Assembly (NCBI RefSeq): GCF_900269665.1
Contig: NZ_LT985361.1
Coordinates: 3,825,982-3,889,981 of the forward strand
From: Nocardia suismassiliense
GTDB lineage: Bacteria > Actinomycetota > Actinomycetes > Mycobacteriales > Mycobacteriaceae
DNA: 64,000 bases
Direction: 5' to 3'
In this document: piece after piece, positions 55,401-62,718 of the stretch
Layout: the number at the start of each line of letters is the position of its first letter
How positions within the stretch are numbered: the stretch's first letter is position 1
Made by a program: the position numbers and the translations under genes
The notes under the pieces: generated by a model
Told to the model about the DNA's origin: nothing
What the model saw: the letters and a program-made list of their open reading frames with translations, nothing else
Databases searched by the model: none

Positions 55401-58400
55401 CGGAGTTGATCGTGGCATTGCTGGCGGTGTTGCAGGCCGGTGGCGCCTATTTGCCGCTGGACCCGGAGTATCCGGTCGAACGACTGGAGTTCATGCTCGC
55501 CGATGCCGCGCCCGTTGTGCTGGTCACCGACGAGCCCACCGCAAAAGTTCTGCCCGGCAACGGAACTGAGCGGCTACTCATGAGTCGTTGCGAGACTGGC
55601 GGCGGCCGACCCGAGGTCACCGGATTGCACGGCGACAACCTCGCCTACCTGATCTACACCTCCGGCTCCACCGGCATCCCCAAAGGCGTGACGATCACCC
55701 ACCGCAACATGGTCAACCACGTCGGTGCGGCAGTGACCCGTCTCGGCACCGACGGACTGTCCCGGGTATTGGCAAGTACCTCTACGGCATTCGACGTCTC
55801 CGTCGTCGAGATCTTCGCGCCACTGTGCGCAGGCGGGACCGTCGACGTGGTCCGTGACGTCCTGGTGCTCGCCGAGCAGGACAACTGGTCCGGCAGCATG
55901 ATCAGCACGGTGCCTTCGGCCTTCGCGGAAGTACTGAACCACTCCGACACCACCATCGACGCCGGCACCATCATCTTCGCCGGCGAGCCACTGACCGCAT
56001 CCATGGTCGAACGCACCCGCGCTCGCATCCCGGGCGTCGAGGTCGTCAACGGATACGGGCCGACGGAGACAACCGTGTTCGCGGCCATGGCCGTGGCATC
56101 CGCCGCCTCGGTGGGCGCAGCGATGCCGATCGGCGCGCCGCTGCCGAATCTGCGCGCCTACGTACTGGATTCGGGGCTGTCGCCGGTTCCGGTCGGGGTA
56201 GCCGGTGAGTTGTATGTGGGCGGTGCGCAATTGGCGCGCGGGTATCACGGCCGCCCGGGTTTGACGGCGGCCCGGTTTGTCGCCGATCCGTTCGGTTCGA
56301 TGGGTGAACGGCTGTATCGCACAGGCGATCTGGTGCGGTGGGCCCGCGCAGGTGTGCTCGAGTTCGTCGGTCGCGCCGATGACCAGGTGAAGATCCGTGG
56401 ATTCCGCGTCGAGCCGGGCGAGATCGAATCAGTGCTGGTGTCGCATCCGTTGGTCGCGCAGGCGGTAGTGGTCGCGCGTGAAGCGGGGGAGTTGGGCAAG
56501 CAGCTGGTCGGTTACGTCGTGCCCGCCGAGTCCGCCTCCGCCGCAGGCGGTTCCACCTCCGATGCGGAGGTCGGCCACGGTGAGGGAGAGCTGGTCGAGC
56601 AGTGGCGCCGGGTGTACGAGGACCTGTACTCCGGTGCCGAGTCCGGGCAGCAGGCCGACTTCGGCGCGGACTTCAGCGGCTGGAACAGCAGCTATTCCGG
56701 GTCCGCTATCGCGATCGAGCAGATGCGGGAATGGCGAGCACACACGGTGCGGCGGATCCGGGAGCTCGGCGGGGGACGGGTGCTCGAGATCGGTGTCGGA
56801 TCGGGCTTGCTGCTGGCGGAGCTGGCACCGGAGTGCAAGCAGTACTGGGCTACGGACTTCTCTGCCGCGACGATCGCGGAACTGGAACGGAGACTTCGAG
56901 ATTCAGGTGCCGAGTGGATTGATCGGGTCTCTTTGCGTGTGCAAGGCGCTGATGATGTCACCGGGCTGGTCGAGGGCTCCTTCGACACGGTGGTGGTGAA
57001 CTCGGTGGTGCAGTACTTCCCGAGCGAGAAGTATCTGCGGCGGGTCATCGGGCACGCCTTGCGGTTGCTGGCGCCCGGTGGGGCTTTGTTCCTCGGCGAC
57101 ATCAGGAATCTCGCGCTCATCGAGCAGTTCGCCACCGGAGTGGCGATCGCGCGCGGCAGTGCCGGCGACGACCCCGGCACGATGCGGGAACGAGTGCGCC
57201 GCAGCATATCTGCCGAACAGGAGCTCCTGGTGGCTCCCGAATACTTCGCTGCGCTGGCCGGTCGCGACGACGAGATCGCGGTGGTGAACGTCGAGCTCAA
57301 ACGGGGATCGGCAGTCAATGAGCTGACGCGGTACCGCTACGACGTCGTGCTCCGGAAAGCCCCGGCGCAGGCGATATCCGTGGCAGCAGCGCCGCACGTC
57401 GAGTTCCGCGACCGCCATTCGCTGGAAGCGGTACTGCAAACCCATCGCGGCGGCTCGGTCCGGATCACCGATATCCCGCACGCGGGACTGGTCGACGACG
57501 TCGCTGCCGCACGCTGCCTCCTGGCGGGCGAGCACGTCACCGGCGAGACCGGCCTGCTCGGCACCGAAGCGATACTGCCCGAACGGTCCGGCGCAGCACT
57601 GCTTCCGGAGGACCTGCACGTGCTGGGCGAGCGGCTGGGATTCACCACCGCGGTCACCTGGTCGGCGCGACCGGACCGCATGGACGCGGTATTCCTCGAC
57701 CCCGCGATCACCGATGGCGCACACCTCACCGAGGTATTCACTGCGCAGATCCCGTCATCCGATCCGTCGCGATACACCAACAACCCATCCAGCGGGCTCT
57801 TGGTCGCGGGCGTGCGTGCGTTCCTGCTGTCGCGGTTGCCGGAGTTCATGGTCCCGGCGGCGGTGCTGGTGCTGGAGCAGTTCCCGTTGACCGCCAACGG
57901 AAAGCTGGATCGAGCGGCGCTGCCCGATCCGGAATTCGTCGCCACCGCCGACTACCAGGCCCCGCGCACCGAACGGGAGCAGACGCTGACCGCGCTGTAC
58001 GTCGAGGTGCTCGGGCTGGCCCGGGTCGGCATCGACGACAACTTCTTCGCCCTGGGCGGGCATTCGCTGCTGGTGACCCGGCTGGTCAGCCGGATCCGGG
58101 CGGTCCTCGGCGTCGAGGTGCCGATCCAGGTGGTGTTCACCGCACCGACACCGGCCGAGCTGGCCGGACAACTCGACAACGAGCTGACCGCCTACCACTT
58201 CGATCCGGTGCTGATATTGAAGAGTTCCGGCTCGCGGAAACCGATCTGGTGCGCACCCCCGGGCGGCGGACATGGCTGGGGCTACCGGAAATTGGGCAGG
58301 CACCTACCCGACCGCCCCGTGTACGCCCTGCAATCGCGCGGCTTCGACGGCGAGCCGATGGCGCAGTCGTTCGAGGAAATGGTGCACGATTACGTCGAGC

Positions 58401-58939
58401 AGATCCTGCTCGTGCAGGGTGCCGGGCCATTCCACCTGCTCGGCTGGTCCCACGGCGGTGCGGTGGCGCACGCCGTGGCGGCCGAACTTTCCCGTCGCGG
58501 CTTCGAGGTCGGCTTCCTCGGCCTGTTGGACCCCCAACCCGCGCAAGCCTCGGACGCACCCCCGGAAATCGACCAGGACGAGATGAAAGAAGCGTTCACC
58601 AGCTGGATGTCGGATCGGCTCGGCGATCAACTGGCAGAGTCGCAGGTAGCCGACCTGACCGAGCGACTATCCAGAATGATCACCAACAATATCGAGCTGT
58701 ATTACCGATACGACTCACCGTTCTTCGCCGGCGACGCCACGATATTCTGCGCGACCGTCGACGCCGACGGGAATTCCATTGCGGCGGCAACAGATCGACT
58801 GACGCAGCTGTGGCGGCCACACCTCGGCGGCGTCATCCAGACATTCGAAGTCGCTCACCCCCACGCCGACTTCGACCGCGACGAACCGATGGCCTCGATC
58901 GGCCGCACGATGCAGTCCCTCCTCGAATCCGCCGAGTAG
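49427..58939 (+). CDS. Two-module terminal NRPS, both N-methylating, with thioesterase
   Basis: 3170 residues, starting on the last base of the previous stop (TGATG) and opening directly with a condensation motif (PLSFAQQRLWFL). Module 6: C 49430-50790, A 50800-52150, MT 52180-52970, PCP 53570-53780. Module 7: C 53830-55190, A 55220-56530, MT 56580-57370, PCP 57960-58170. The terminal thioesterase (58220-58900) has the GWSHGG nucleophile, an Asp in LLDPQP and a His in HPHADF. Specificity residues by eye: A6 DGYFIGGVF, identical to A3; A7 DVVSIAGVF, close to A4/A5. Both modules should add N-methyl residues. The thioesterase releases the heptapeptide, and cyclisation onto the hydroxyl of the first (Thr) residue is a reasonable guess. 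No clear docking domain separates the two NRPSs, so pairing depends on the terminal PCP-C contact. Confidence 0.95.
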   Translation: MIPLSFAQQRLWFLHRYEGPSATYNMPMSVRLTGVVDVAALRAAVEDVVARHESLRTVFAEIDGVPGQRVLDLDEVALPVSIDDLDASDVPAALLRAAQYGFELTSEIPLRVNVFRSGPDECVVLLVVHHIAGDGWSLAPLMRDLSQAYAARSAGRAPGWEPLPVQYVDYTLWQRELLGDREDPESLISRQLDYWRTELAGLPAVLPLPTDRPRPPVASYRGDVVPLEIDARTRGAVERLARRAGTTVSMVLQAGLAVLLSKSGAGQDIAIGTPIAGRTEEALSDLVGFFVNTWVLRATVTPAMSGTELLEQVREKALAAYENQDAPFELLVELLHPVRSPGHHPLFQVSLAFQNTELPDLRLAQARIESVPVATGTSRFDLFFSIADDAGSDSGWRGFIEYATDLFDRATIEVLAARFVRVLAQLAADPAVTVGSVELLDAAERQRIVRVWNDTAVAVPHQTVPELFGDQAVRTPDAVAVVCGAQQLTYRELDVRANHLAHELIWRGVGPDRVVAVALPRSVELVVALLAVSKAGGAYLPLDAEYPVERLEFMLADAAPVVLITDAASAETLPDSGIPRLFIDRSAISRTDTGRPGIAGTLHGHNLAYLIYTSGSTGLPKGVATTHRNVVNLVRQAWSIGPDDRTLVHSSIAFDGSTYEIWPTLAGGGTLVLAEQQRSDIGEMARLIQAHRVTRMFTTPALLPALVEYAQPLRDNPFAPLRQLIAGGSVLSAAVVRAVHAIHPDVEVVNGYGPTETTVFATLCVASHGQAGESVPIGAPLSNVRAYVLDSGLSPVPIGVAGELYVGGAQLARGYHGRAGSTAARFVADPFGADGERLYRTGDVVRWTASGELVFVGRVDDQVKIRGFRVEPGEIESVLASHPLVSQAVVVARAAGERGQQLVGYVVPTDSADSGTGEEELVEQWRRVYADLYGGAEYAESAQQAGFGADFSGWNSSYSGSAIAIEQMREWRSAVVRRVQGLGLGRVLEIGVGSGLLLAQLAPEAKEYWATDFAPATIAELARGLADSAADWVDRVSLSVQGADDVTGLPESYFDTIVVNSVVQYFPSEAYLRRVIEHAMRLLAPGGALFFGDIRNLALLTEFATEVAITRGGSDTAAGVQERARRSISAEQELLVAPEYFAALSHVLDEIAVVDVELKRGFAVNELTRYRYDVVLRKTPVQALSVADAPRMRFADRAALESVLQAHRGGRVRITDIPHAGLVDAVAATRRIRAGRPVAGREGLLGIETILPATADRAGLLPEDLHILGRRLGFTTAVTWSAQSDCVEAIFVDASIVDGEHLTDVFTAPDSPADPARYTSKPHLGLLTAGLRRFVADRLPEFMIPAAVVVLDAMPLTVNGKVDRAALPDPEFGSEAAYRAPRSEREQALAGLFAEVLGVARVGIDDNFFDLGGHSLLATRLVSRVRAVLGVELPIRVVFEAPTPAALAEQLDGGARVRPAVLAVRRPEQVPLSFAQRRLWFLHRYEGPSATYNIPIALRMTGALHVPALRAAVADVVGRHEALRTVFPDVAGVPVQRVLDVDAAVVPVVVSEVADAELAARAGEAARYGFDLAAEIPLRVSVFRCAPREFVLLLVVHHIAGDGWSLAPLFQDLVTAYTARSQGSAPDWAPLPVQYVDYTLWQHELLGDRQDPESLISRQFDYWRNELAGLPAVLRLPTDRPRPPVATYRGDAVPLEIDARTRTLVERLARREDTTVSMVLQAALAVLLSKLGAGQDIPIGSPIAGRTDEALSDLVGFFVNTWVLRTTVLPTASFAELLAQVKQKALAAYENQDAPFELLVELLHPVRSPAHHPLFQVSLALQNNELPDLGFLGARIEPVALGTGTARFDLFFNIVDTPAGSGSGWGGFVEYATDLFDRETIDAMVARFVRVLGQLAADPASTVGSVEILDEAERQQILHAWNDTEAPVAHTTVPELFRSQVARTPDAVAVVSGAVTLTYRELDAWAGSLAHELIGRGVRPDGVVAVALPRSAELIVALLAVLQAGGAYLPLDPEYPVERLEFMLADAAPVVLVTDEPTAKVLPGNGTERLLMSRCETGGGRPEVTGLHGDNLAYLIYTSGSTGIPKGVTITHRNMVNHVGAAVTRLGTDGLSRVLASTSTAFDVSVVEIFAPLCAGGTVDVVRDVLVLAEQDNWSGSMISTVPSAFAEVLNHSDTTIDAGTIIFAGEPLTASMVERTRARIPGVEVVNGYGPTETTVFAAMAVASAASVGAAMPIGAPLPNLRAYVLDSGLSPVPVGVAGELYVGGAQLARGYHGRPGLTAARFVADPFGSMGERLYRTGDLVRWARAGVLEFVGRADDQVKIRGFRVEPGEIESVLVSHPLVAQAVVVAREAGELGKQLVGYVVPAESASAAGGSTSDAEVGHGEGELVEQWRRVYEDLYSGAESGQQADFGADFSGWNSSYSGSAIAIEQMREWRAHTVRRIRELGGGRVLEIGVGSGLLLAELAPECKQYWATDFSAATIAELERRLRDSGAEWIDRVSLRVQGADDVTGLVEGSFDTVVVNSVVQYFPSEKYLRRVIGHALRLLAPGGALFLGDIRNLALIEQFATGVAIARGSAGDDPGTMRERVRRSISAEQELLVAPEYFAALAGRDDEIAVVNVELKRGSAVNELTRYRYDVVLRKAPAQAISVAAAPHVEFRDRHSLEAVLQTHRGGSVRITDIPHAGLVDDVAAARCLLAGEHVTGETGLLGTEAILPERSGAALLPEDLHVLGERLGFTTAVTWSARPDRMDAVFLDPAITDGAHLTEVFTAQIPSSDPSRYTNNPSSGLLVAGVRAFLLSRLPEFMVPAAVLVLEQFPLTANGKLDRAALPDPEFVATADYQAPRTEREQTLTALYVEVLGLARVGIDDNFFALGGHSLLVTRLVSRIRAVLGVEVPIQVVFTAPTPAELAGQLDNELTAYHFDPVLILKSSGSRKPIWCAPPGGGHGWGYRKLGRHLPDRPVYALQSRGFDGEPMAQSFEEMVHDYVEQILLVQGAGPFHLLGWSHGGAVAHAVAAELSRRGFEVGFLGLLDPQPAQASDAPPEIDQDEMKEAFTSWMSDRLGDQLAESQVADLTERLSRMITNNIELYYRYDSPFFAGDATIFCATVDADGNSIAAATDRLTQLWRPHLGGVIQTFEVAHPHADFDRDEPMASIGRTMQSLLESAE

Positions 58940-59005
58940 GCCCGGCGCTGCATACAGGATCGGCATCATCCCGCGTTTCCTGGAGTAGAGCGGCCGGGCG
59001 CAGGC

Positions 59006-59962
59006 TCAGTGTCTGCTATCGGGCTCGGCTAGCGCGGCTCGGGTTGCCTCGGTACGGATTTCGGGCTTGTCGGTGAATGTGCAGGCGCCGCTGGGGCGGA
59101 ATGGCTCGGCTAGTTGAGCGAGATAGGCGTCGGGGTAGTTCGGTTTGGCGGCCATGCCGAGGTCGTCGCTGGTGAACCGGCGCTGTGGATCGAAGGAGAA
59201 GGTGCCGAGCAGGTGATCCCAGATCAAGGTGAACAAGCCGAAATTCACGTCGCCGATCCCGGCCCATTTGAGGTGGTGGAAACGGTGTCCCTCGTTGAGG
59301 GCGAGCACGTAGCGCAGCGGGCCGACCCGGTAGTCGGCGTTGGAGTGCTGCAACAGCAACTGCACCGCGATCAATACCGCCAATACCTCGGCCACCACGG
59401 CGGGCATACCGAGCAGCAGCAGCGGCAGCGTGCCCGCCAGCAACTCGACACCACCGTGCAGCGGATGCTTCATGAGGCCGTTGAAGCCGTAGAAGCGACG
59501 CACGCTGTGATGGACGGCGTGAAACCGCCACAGCACGCCGATCTTGTGACTTGCGTAGTGCACCAACGTGATTCCCATGTCGGTAACCAGCACCGCCAGC
59601 AGCACCTGCGCCGGGAGCGGCCAGGAATCGGGCCAGAACGACTGCAACGGCGACAGCGCCGCCGCGATCGGCACCACCAACACCGTGAGCAACAACCCGC
59701 CCTCGTTGATCACGCCGTGCACGGCGTCACGTCCGGCGTCGTTGTGTGAGGTGTTCCAGTCTCCGGCATAAGGGATGATCCGTTCGACCACGAAGGACAA
59801 GCCGATCCCGACCAGTACGAGCAGCAGTAGCCACAGCGGGGCCGCCGGCGTGCGGGCCAGCGCGATCGCGGTGCCGCCGATCCCCAGCATCATCAACGGC
59901 ACGTACCCATAGCGGGCGAGCCGCCGGCCGAGCGTTTCGGTGGGTGCAGTAATTGTGTTCAC
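59006..59962 (-). CDS. Sterol desaturase/fatty-acid hydroxylase family membrane protein
   Basis: 318 residues with four to five hydrophobic spans and the di-iron histidine set of the family: HxxxH at 135-139 (HYASH), HxxHH at 148-152 (HAVHH) and HxxHH at 226-230 (HRFHH). Members hydroxylate or desaturate lipids, sterols or carotenoids at the membrane using oxygen. It is opposite in direction to the NRPS operon and lies downstream of an AraC regulator on the same strand, so it probably marks the edge of the cluster. Hydroxylation of the lipopeptide acyl chain cannot be excluded. Confidence 0.88.
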   Translation of the reverse strand: MNTITAPTETLGRRLARYGYVPLMMLGIGGTAIALARTPAAPLWLLLLVLVGIGLSFVVERIIPYAGDWNTSHNDAGRDAVHGVINEGGLLLTVLVVPIAAALSPLQSFWPDSWPLPAQVLLAVLVTDMGITLVHYASHKIGVLWRFHAVHHSVRRFYGFNGLMKHPLHGGVELLAGTLPLLLLGMPAVVAEVLAVLIAVQLLLQHSNADYRVGPLRYVLALNEGHRFHHLKWAGIGDVNFGLFTLIWDHLLGTFSFDPQRRFTSDDLGMAAKPNYPDAYLAQLAEPFRPSGACTFTDKPEIRTEATRAALAEPDSRH

Positions 59963-60026
59963 GGCACCGAGTTTGGCCGCCGATGCCGGGGTAGAGCTTG
60001 AACGATTCGGCTGGACCGGGTTCGCC

Positions 60027-60764
60027 TCACCCGGCTCCGAGGTGGATGTTTCTGGTCAGCGCGGATGGCGGCAAACCGAAGGTCTCGCGGCAGGTGCGGG
60101 TCAGGTGCGCGCTGTCGGAAAAGCCTGCGGCGTGCGCGGCGGCGGTGAGGTCGTCACCGGCGGCAACCCGGGCGATCGCAGTCGAAATCCGTGTCCACAA
60201 CACGTATCGACGTAACGGCAGCCCGACTTGAGCACTGAACAAGTGCGTCAACCGCGTCGTGGACAGACCTACCCGCCGTGCGACATCGCTGGTGCGGACC
60301 GGGCCGTGCGAAAGCATTCCGGGGATCACGTCGAGGGCGGCAGTGACGGACTGATGGCGCGCGAGTGGGGCGAGATCGGGTGTCAACCCGGCGAGTAGCT
60401 CGGTGATGTAGTCACTCAGCAACCGATCCGGGCGCAAGATTTCAGCGCTCAGCGGCGGGCCTGCTGTCCAGCCGTAAGTTCGGCAACGCCGCTCGGCAGT
60501 GCGGCCCGCCGCGGATTCGGGTTCGAGGAAGACCGCGATGCCGAACTCGGTACCGTGCTCGATCCGGTGCGCCGCATCCGCCGCCACGATCACCTGCCGG
60601 CCACAGTGCGAGCGCCCCGACTCGTCGGCGACCACCATCTCGGTCTGCGAGAGCATCACCTGCACAGCGTGATGCGCGTGCGTGCCGGTCGGGCCGATCG
60701 ATCCGGAGAACGCCAGCAGTCCCGGGCGGATCAGCGCATCACCATGCCAGATGGTCTCGCTCAC
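60027..60764 (-). CDS. AraC-family regulator
   Basis: 245 residues from a GTG at 60764 with a G-rich site upstream. A longer frame reaches 60995, but its extra 77 residues look non-coding. The first 130 residues resemble the cupin-like sensor of AraC proteins. The C-terminal 100 contain two helix-turn-helices (TSDVARRVGLSTTRLTHLF and LTAAAHAAGFSDSAHLTRTC, then FGLPPS). It is 64 bp upstream of the desaturase gene in the same direction and may control it. The effector is unknown. Confidence 0.85.
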   Translation of the reverse strand: MSETIWHGDALIRPGLLAFSGSIGPTGTHAHHAVQVMLSQTEMVVADESGRSHCGRQVIVAADAAHRIEHGTEFGIAVFLEPESAAGRTAERRCRTYGWTAGPPLSAEILRPDRLLSDYITELLAGLTPDLAPLARHQSVTAALDVIPGMLSHGPVRTSDVARRVGLSTTRLTHLFSAQVGLPLRRYVLWTRISTAIARVAAGDDLTAAAHAAGFSDSAHLTRTCRETFGLPPSALTRNIHLGAG

Positions 60765-61100
60765 GCCCTGCCACCCCCATCGATGCGATGCCACGATCGG
60801 CAACGGCACCGACTGATCACCATCGGAAGATGATAGCCATCGGCCGACGGGTCCGACTGACGCGCTCACCAGGCGGAGTTGAACCGCTACCCGCAGTTCC
60901 GCACGGAGATGGACGGGCAAACCATCCATTTCCGACTGATCCCGCGCCCACGGCGGGCGACCCGGAACGGCTCGCGTGGGCCTGCGGAAGATCAACAGGT
61001 AGCGGCCATCTCAGTGCTGGTAACGAGCTGACATGCCGGTGAGCGCGTGGTTACGCTGCGCTACCGGTCGTCCCGACCGAACATGTTGTGCGCGAAGGGT
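60765..61100. other. Intergenic stretch without a convincing gene
   Basis: About 336 bp between the AraC start and the aldehyde dehydrogenase stop. Open frames here have atypical composition and no family match. It should hold the AraC promoter. A small hairpin, CGGTCG-TCC-CGACCG at 61065-61079, lies about 20 bp past the dehydrogenase stop and could be a weak terminator. Confidence 0.5.
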
Positions 61101-62537
61101 TTACAGATAGATGGTTTGCAGGTCGAAGTAGCCTTCGACAGCTTCGGGTCCGAGTTCGCGGCCGATGCCGCTGGCCTTGATGCCGCCGAAGGGTGCGGCG
61201 GGGTCGGGGAGGTAGCGGTTGATGCCGATGGTTCCGGTTTCGATGCGCTCGGCGAAAGCCCTTGCGCGAGTGGGGTCTTGAGACCAGACGGTGCCGCCCA
61301 AGCCGAAGTCCGAGTCGTTGGCGAGGGCGACGGCTTGTTCCTCGTCGTCGTAGGAGATGACGGCCAGGACCGGGCCGAAGACTTCCTCGCGGGCGAGTTC
61401 TTGGTTGTTGTCGACGCCGGCGAAGACGGCGGGGGAGACGAACCAGCCTTCGCGGTCGGGGCGAGTGCCGCCGACGACAAGTTTGGCTCCGTCGGCGCTG
61501 CCTCGCTCGATGTAGCCCTCGACGCGTTCGCGCTGGCGGCTGCTCACCATGGGCCCGATCATCGTGGCCGGATCGAGCGGATCACCGACGACGGCTTGCT
61601 GCGCCAGCCCGGCCAGGGTGTCCACGACTTCCTCGTAGCGGCTGCGCGGCGCCAGCACTCGGGTGCTGAGGTAACAAGTCTGGCCGTTGTTGAAAAGAGT
61701 TGCGCCGAAAAGGCTTTCGATCGAGTTCGCGATATCGCCGTCATCGAGCACGATCGCGGCCGACTTGCCGCCGAGTTCCAGGGAGACCGGGCGCAGCAGC
61801 TGTCCGCAGACTTGCGCGATCGATCGTCCCGCCGCGGTGGAGCCGGTGAACGCGACGCGGTTGATGCCGGGGTGCGCGACGAGATGCTCACCGATATCGC
61901 GACCACCGGGGACGATGTTCACCACACCTGCGGGAATCTCCGCCTCGACGAGGCATTCGGCCAGAATGATCGAGTCCAGCACGGTTTCCGGCGAAGGCTT
62001 GAGCACCACGGTGTTCCCGGCGGCGATGGCCGGGGCGATTTTGGTCATCGCGAGGGCCTGTGGGAAGTTCCACGGCACGATCGCGGCGACCACGCCCATC
62101 GGCTTGCGCACCACTTCGAACTCTCCGCCCAGCATGCCCGGGCGTCGAGTGACCTGAGGCAGGGCTTCGACGGTGTCGGCGTACATGCGCAGCAGGATCG
62201 GGGGAAACCCCGCCTCCAGTGCGGAGGACATGGAGATCGGCATCCCGTTCTGCTTCGAGACGGTTTCCGCGATCTCGGCGCCGCGGCGCTCCATGACGTC
62301 GGCCAACCGGCGCATGGCCGCTGCCCGTGCGGCATGGGTCCAGGTGGCCCAGCCGGTCGGGTCGGTGAAAGCGGTTCGCGCCGACTGCACCGCGCGGTCG
62401 ACGTCGGCGCGGGTGGCCGACGGGACACTGCCCAGGTAGGCCTCGGTGCTGGGGTTCACCACCTCGATGCGGGCCTCGCCACTGCCGGTGACCCACTGCC
62501 CGCCGATGAACAAGCCGTCGTGTTCGGTACCGCTCAT
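61101..62537 (-). CDS. NAD(P)-dependent aldehyde dehydrogenase
   Basis: 478 residues from the ATG at 62537 with AAGGAG upstream. It has the full catalytic set of the superfamily: Asn157 in PWNFP, Lys180 in LKPSPET, Glu254 in LELGGKS, Cys288 in NNGQTC, and EEVFGPVL near the C-terminus. It oxidises an aldehyde to an acid. It is divergent from an AcoR-like GAF regulator, a common actinobacterial arrangement for alcohol- and aldehyde-responsive catabolic genes, so a role outside the biosynthetic clusters is likelier than use of the PKS aldehyde. Confidence 0.93.
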   Translation of the reverse strand: MSGTEHDGLFIGGQWVTGSGEARIEVVNPSTEAYLGSVPSATRADVDRAVQSARTAFTDPTGWATWTHAARAAAMRRLADVMERRGAEIAETVSKQNGMPISMSSALEAGFPPILLRMYADTVEALPQVTRRPGMLGGEFEVVRKPMGVVAAIVPWNFPQALAMTKIAPAIAAGNTVVLKPSPETVLDSIILAECLVEAEIPAGVVNIVPGGRDIGEHLVAHPGINRVAFTGSTAAGRSIAQVCGQLLRPVSLELGGKSAAIVLDDGDIANSIESLFGATLFNNGQTCYLSTRVLAPRSRYEEVVDTLAGLAQQAVVGDPLDPATMIGPMVSSRQRERVEGYIERGSADGAKLVVGGTRPDREGWFVSPAVFAGVDNNQELAREEVFGPVLAVISYDDEEQAVALANDSDFGLGGTVWSQDPTRARAFAERIETGTIGINRYLPDPAAPFGGIKASGIGRELGPEAVEGYFDLQTIYL

Positions 62538-62718
62538 GAGATTCTCCTTGCTGCTGCGCTGGATACGCCGCTGATCGTGGCGCACGGAGCCCGGATCGCA
62601 CTGTTGCAAAGTTGGACACAGTGGCACCCGGGCCGAGGGTTAGGCTCAGCGCACATGCCGGTCTCCGCCGTGGCTACCAGCCCGTGAACCGATACGGGAC
62701 GAACAAGGAGGTTCGCCG

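Noticed and set aside
35225..58170. Repeated near-identical blocks in the NRPS genes as possible mobile repeats
   Set aside because: Every block coincides with a C, A, MT or PCP domain in frame; they are module duplications, not transposable elements.
58940..58999. Inverted repeat GCCCGGC/GCCGGGC between the NRPS and desaturase stops
   Set aside because: The arms are only 7 bp with a loop of about 46 nt, too weak to call a terminator, though one is expected here.
60765..60995. 77-residue N-terminal extension of the AraC regulator
   Set aside because: The composition is unlike the rest of the protein and no family member-like sequence is visible; the GTG at 60764 fits the domain start and a G-rich site.
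62600..62625. Possible palindrome (TGT...CAA-AG-TTG...ACA) in the aldehyde dehydrogenase/AcoR gap
   Set aside because: The arms match poorly once aligned, so it is not convincing as an operator, although the location would suit one.
61047..62687. Plus-strand open frame of 546 codons opposite the aldehyde dehydrogenase
   Set aside because: The minus strand encodes a complete aldehyde dehydrogenase with all catalytic residues; the plus frame has none.
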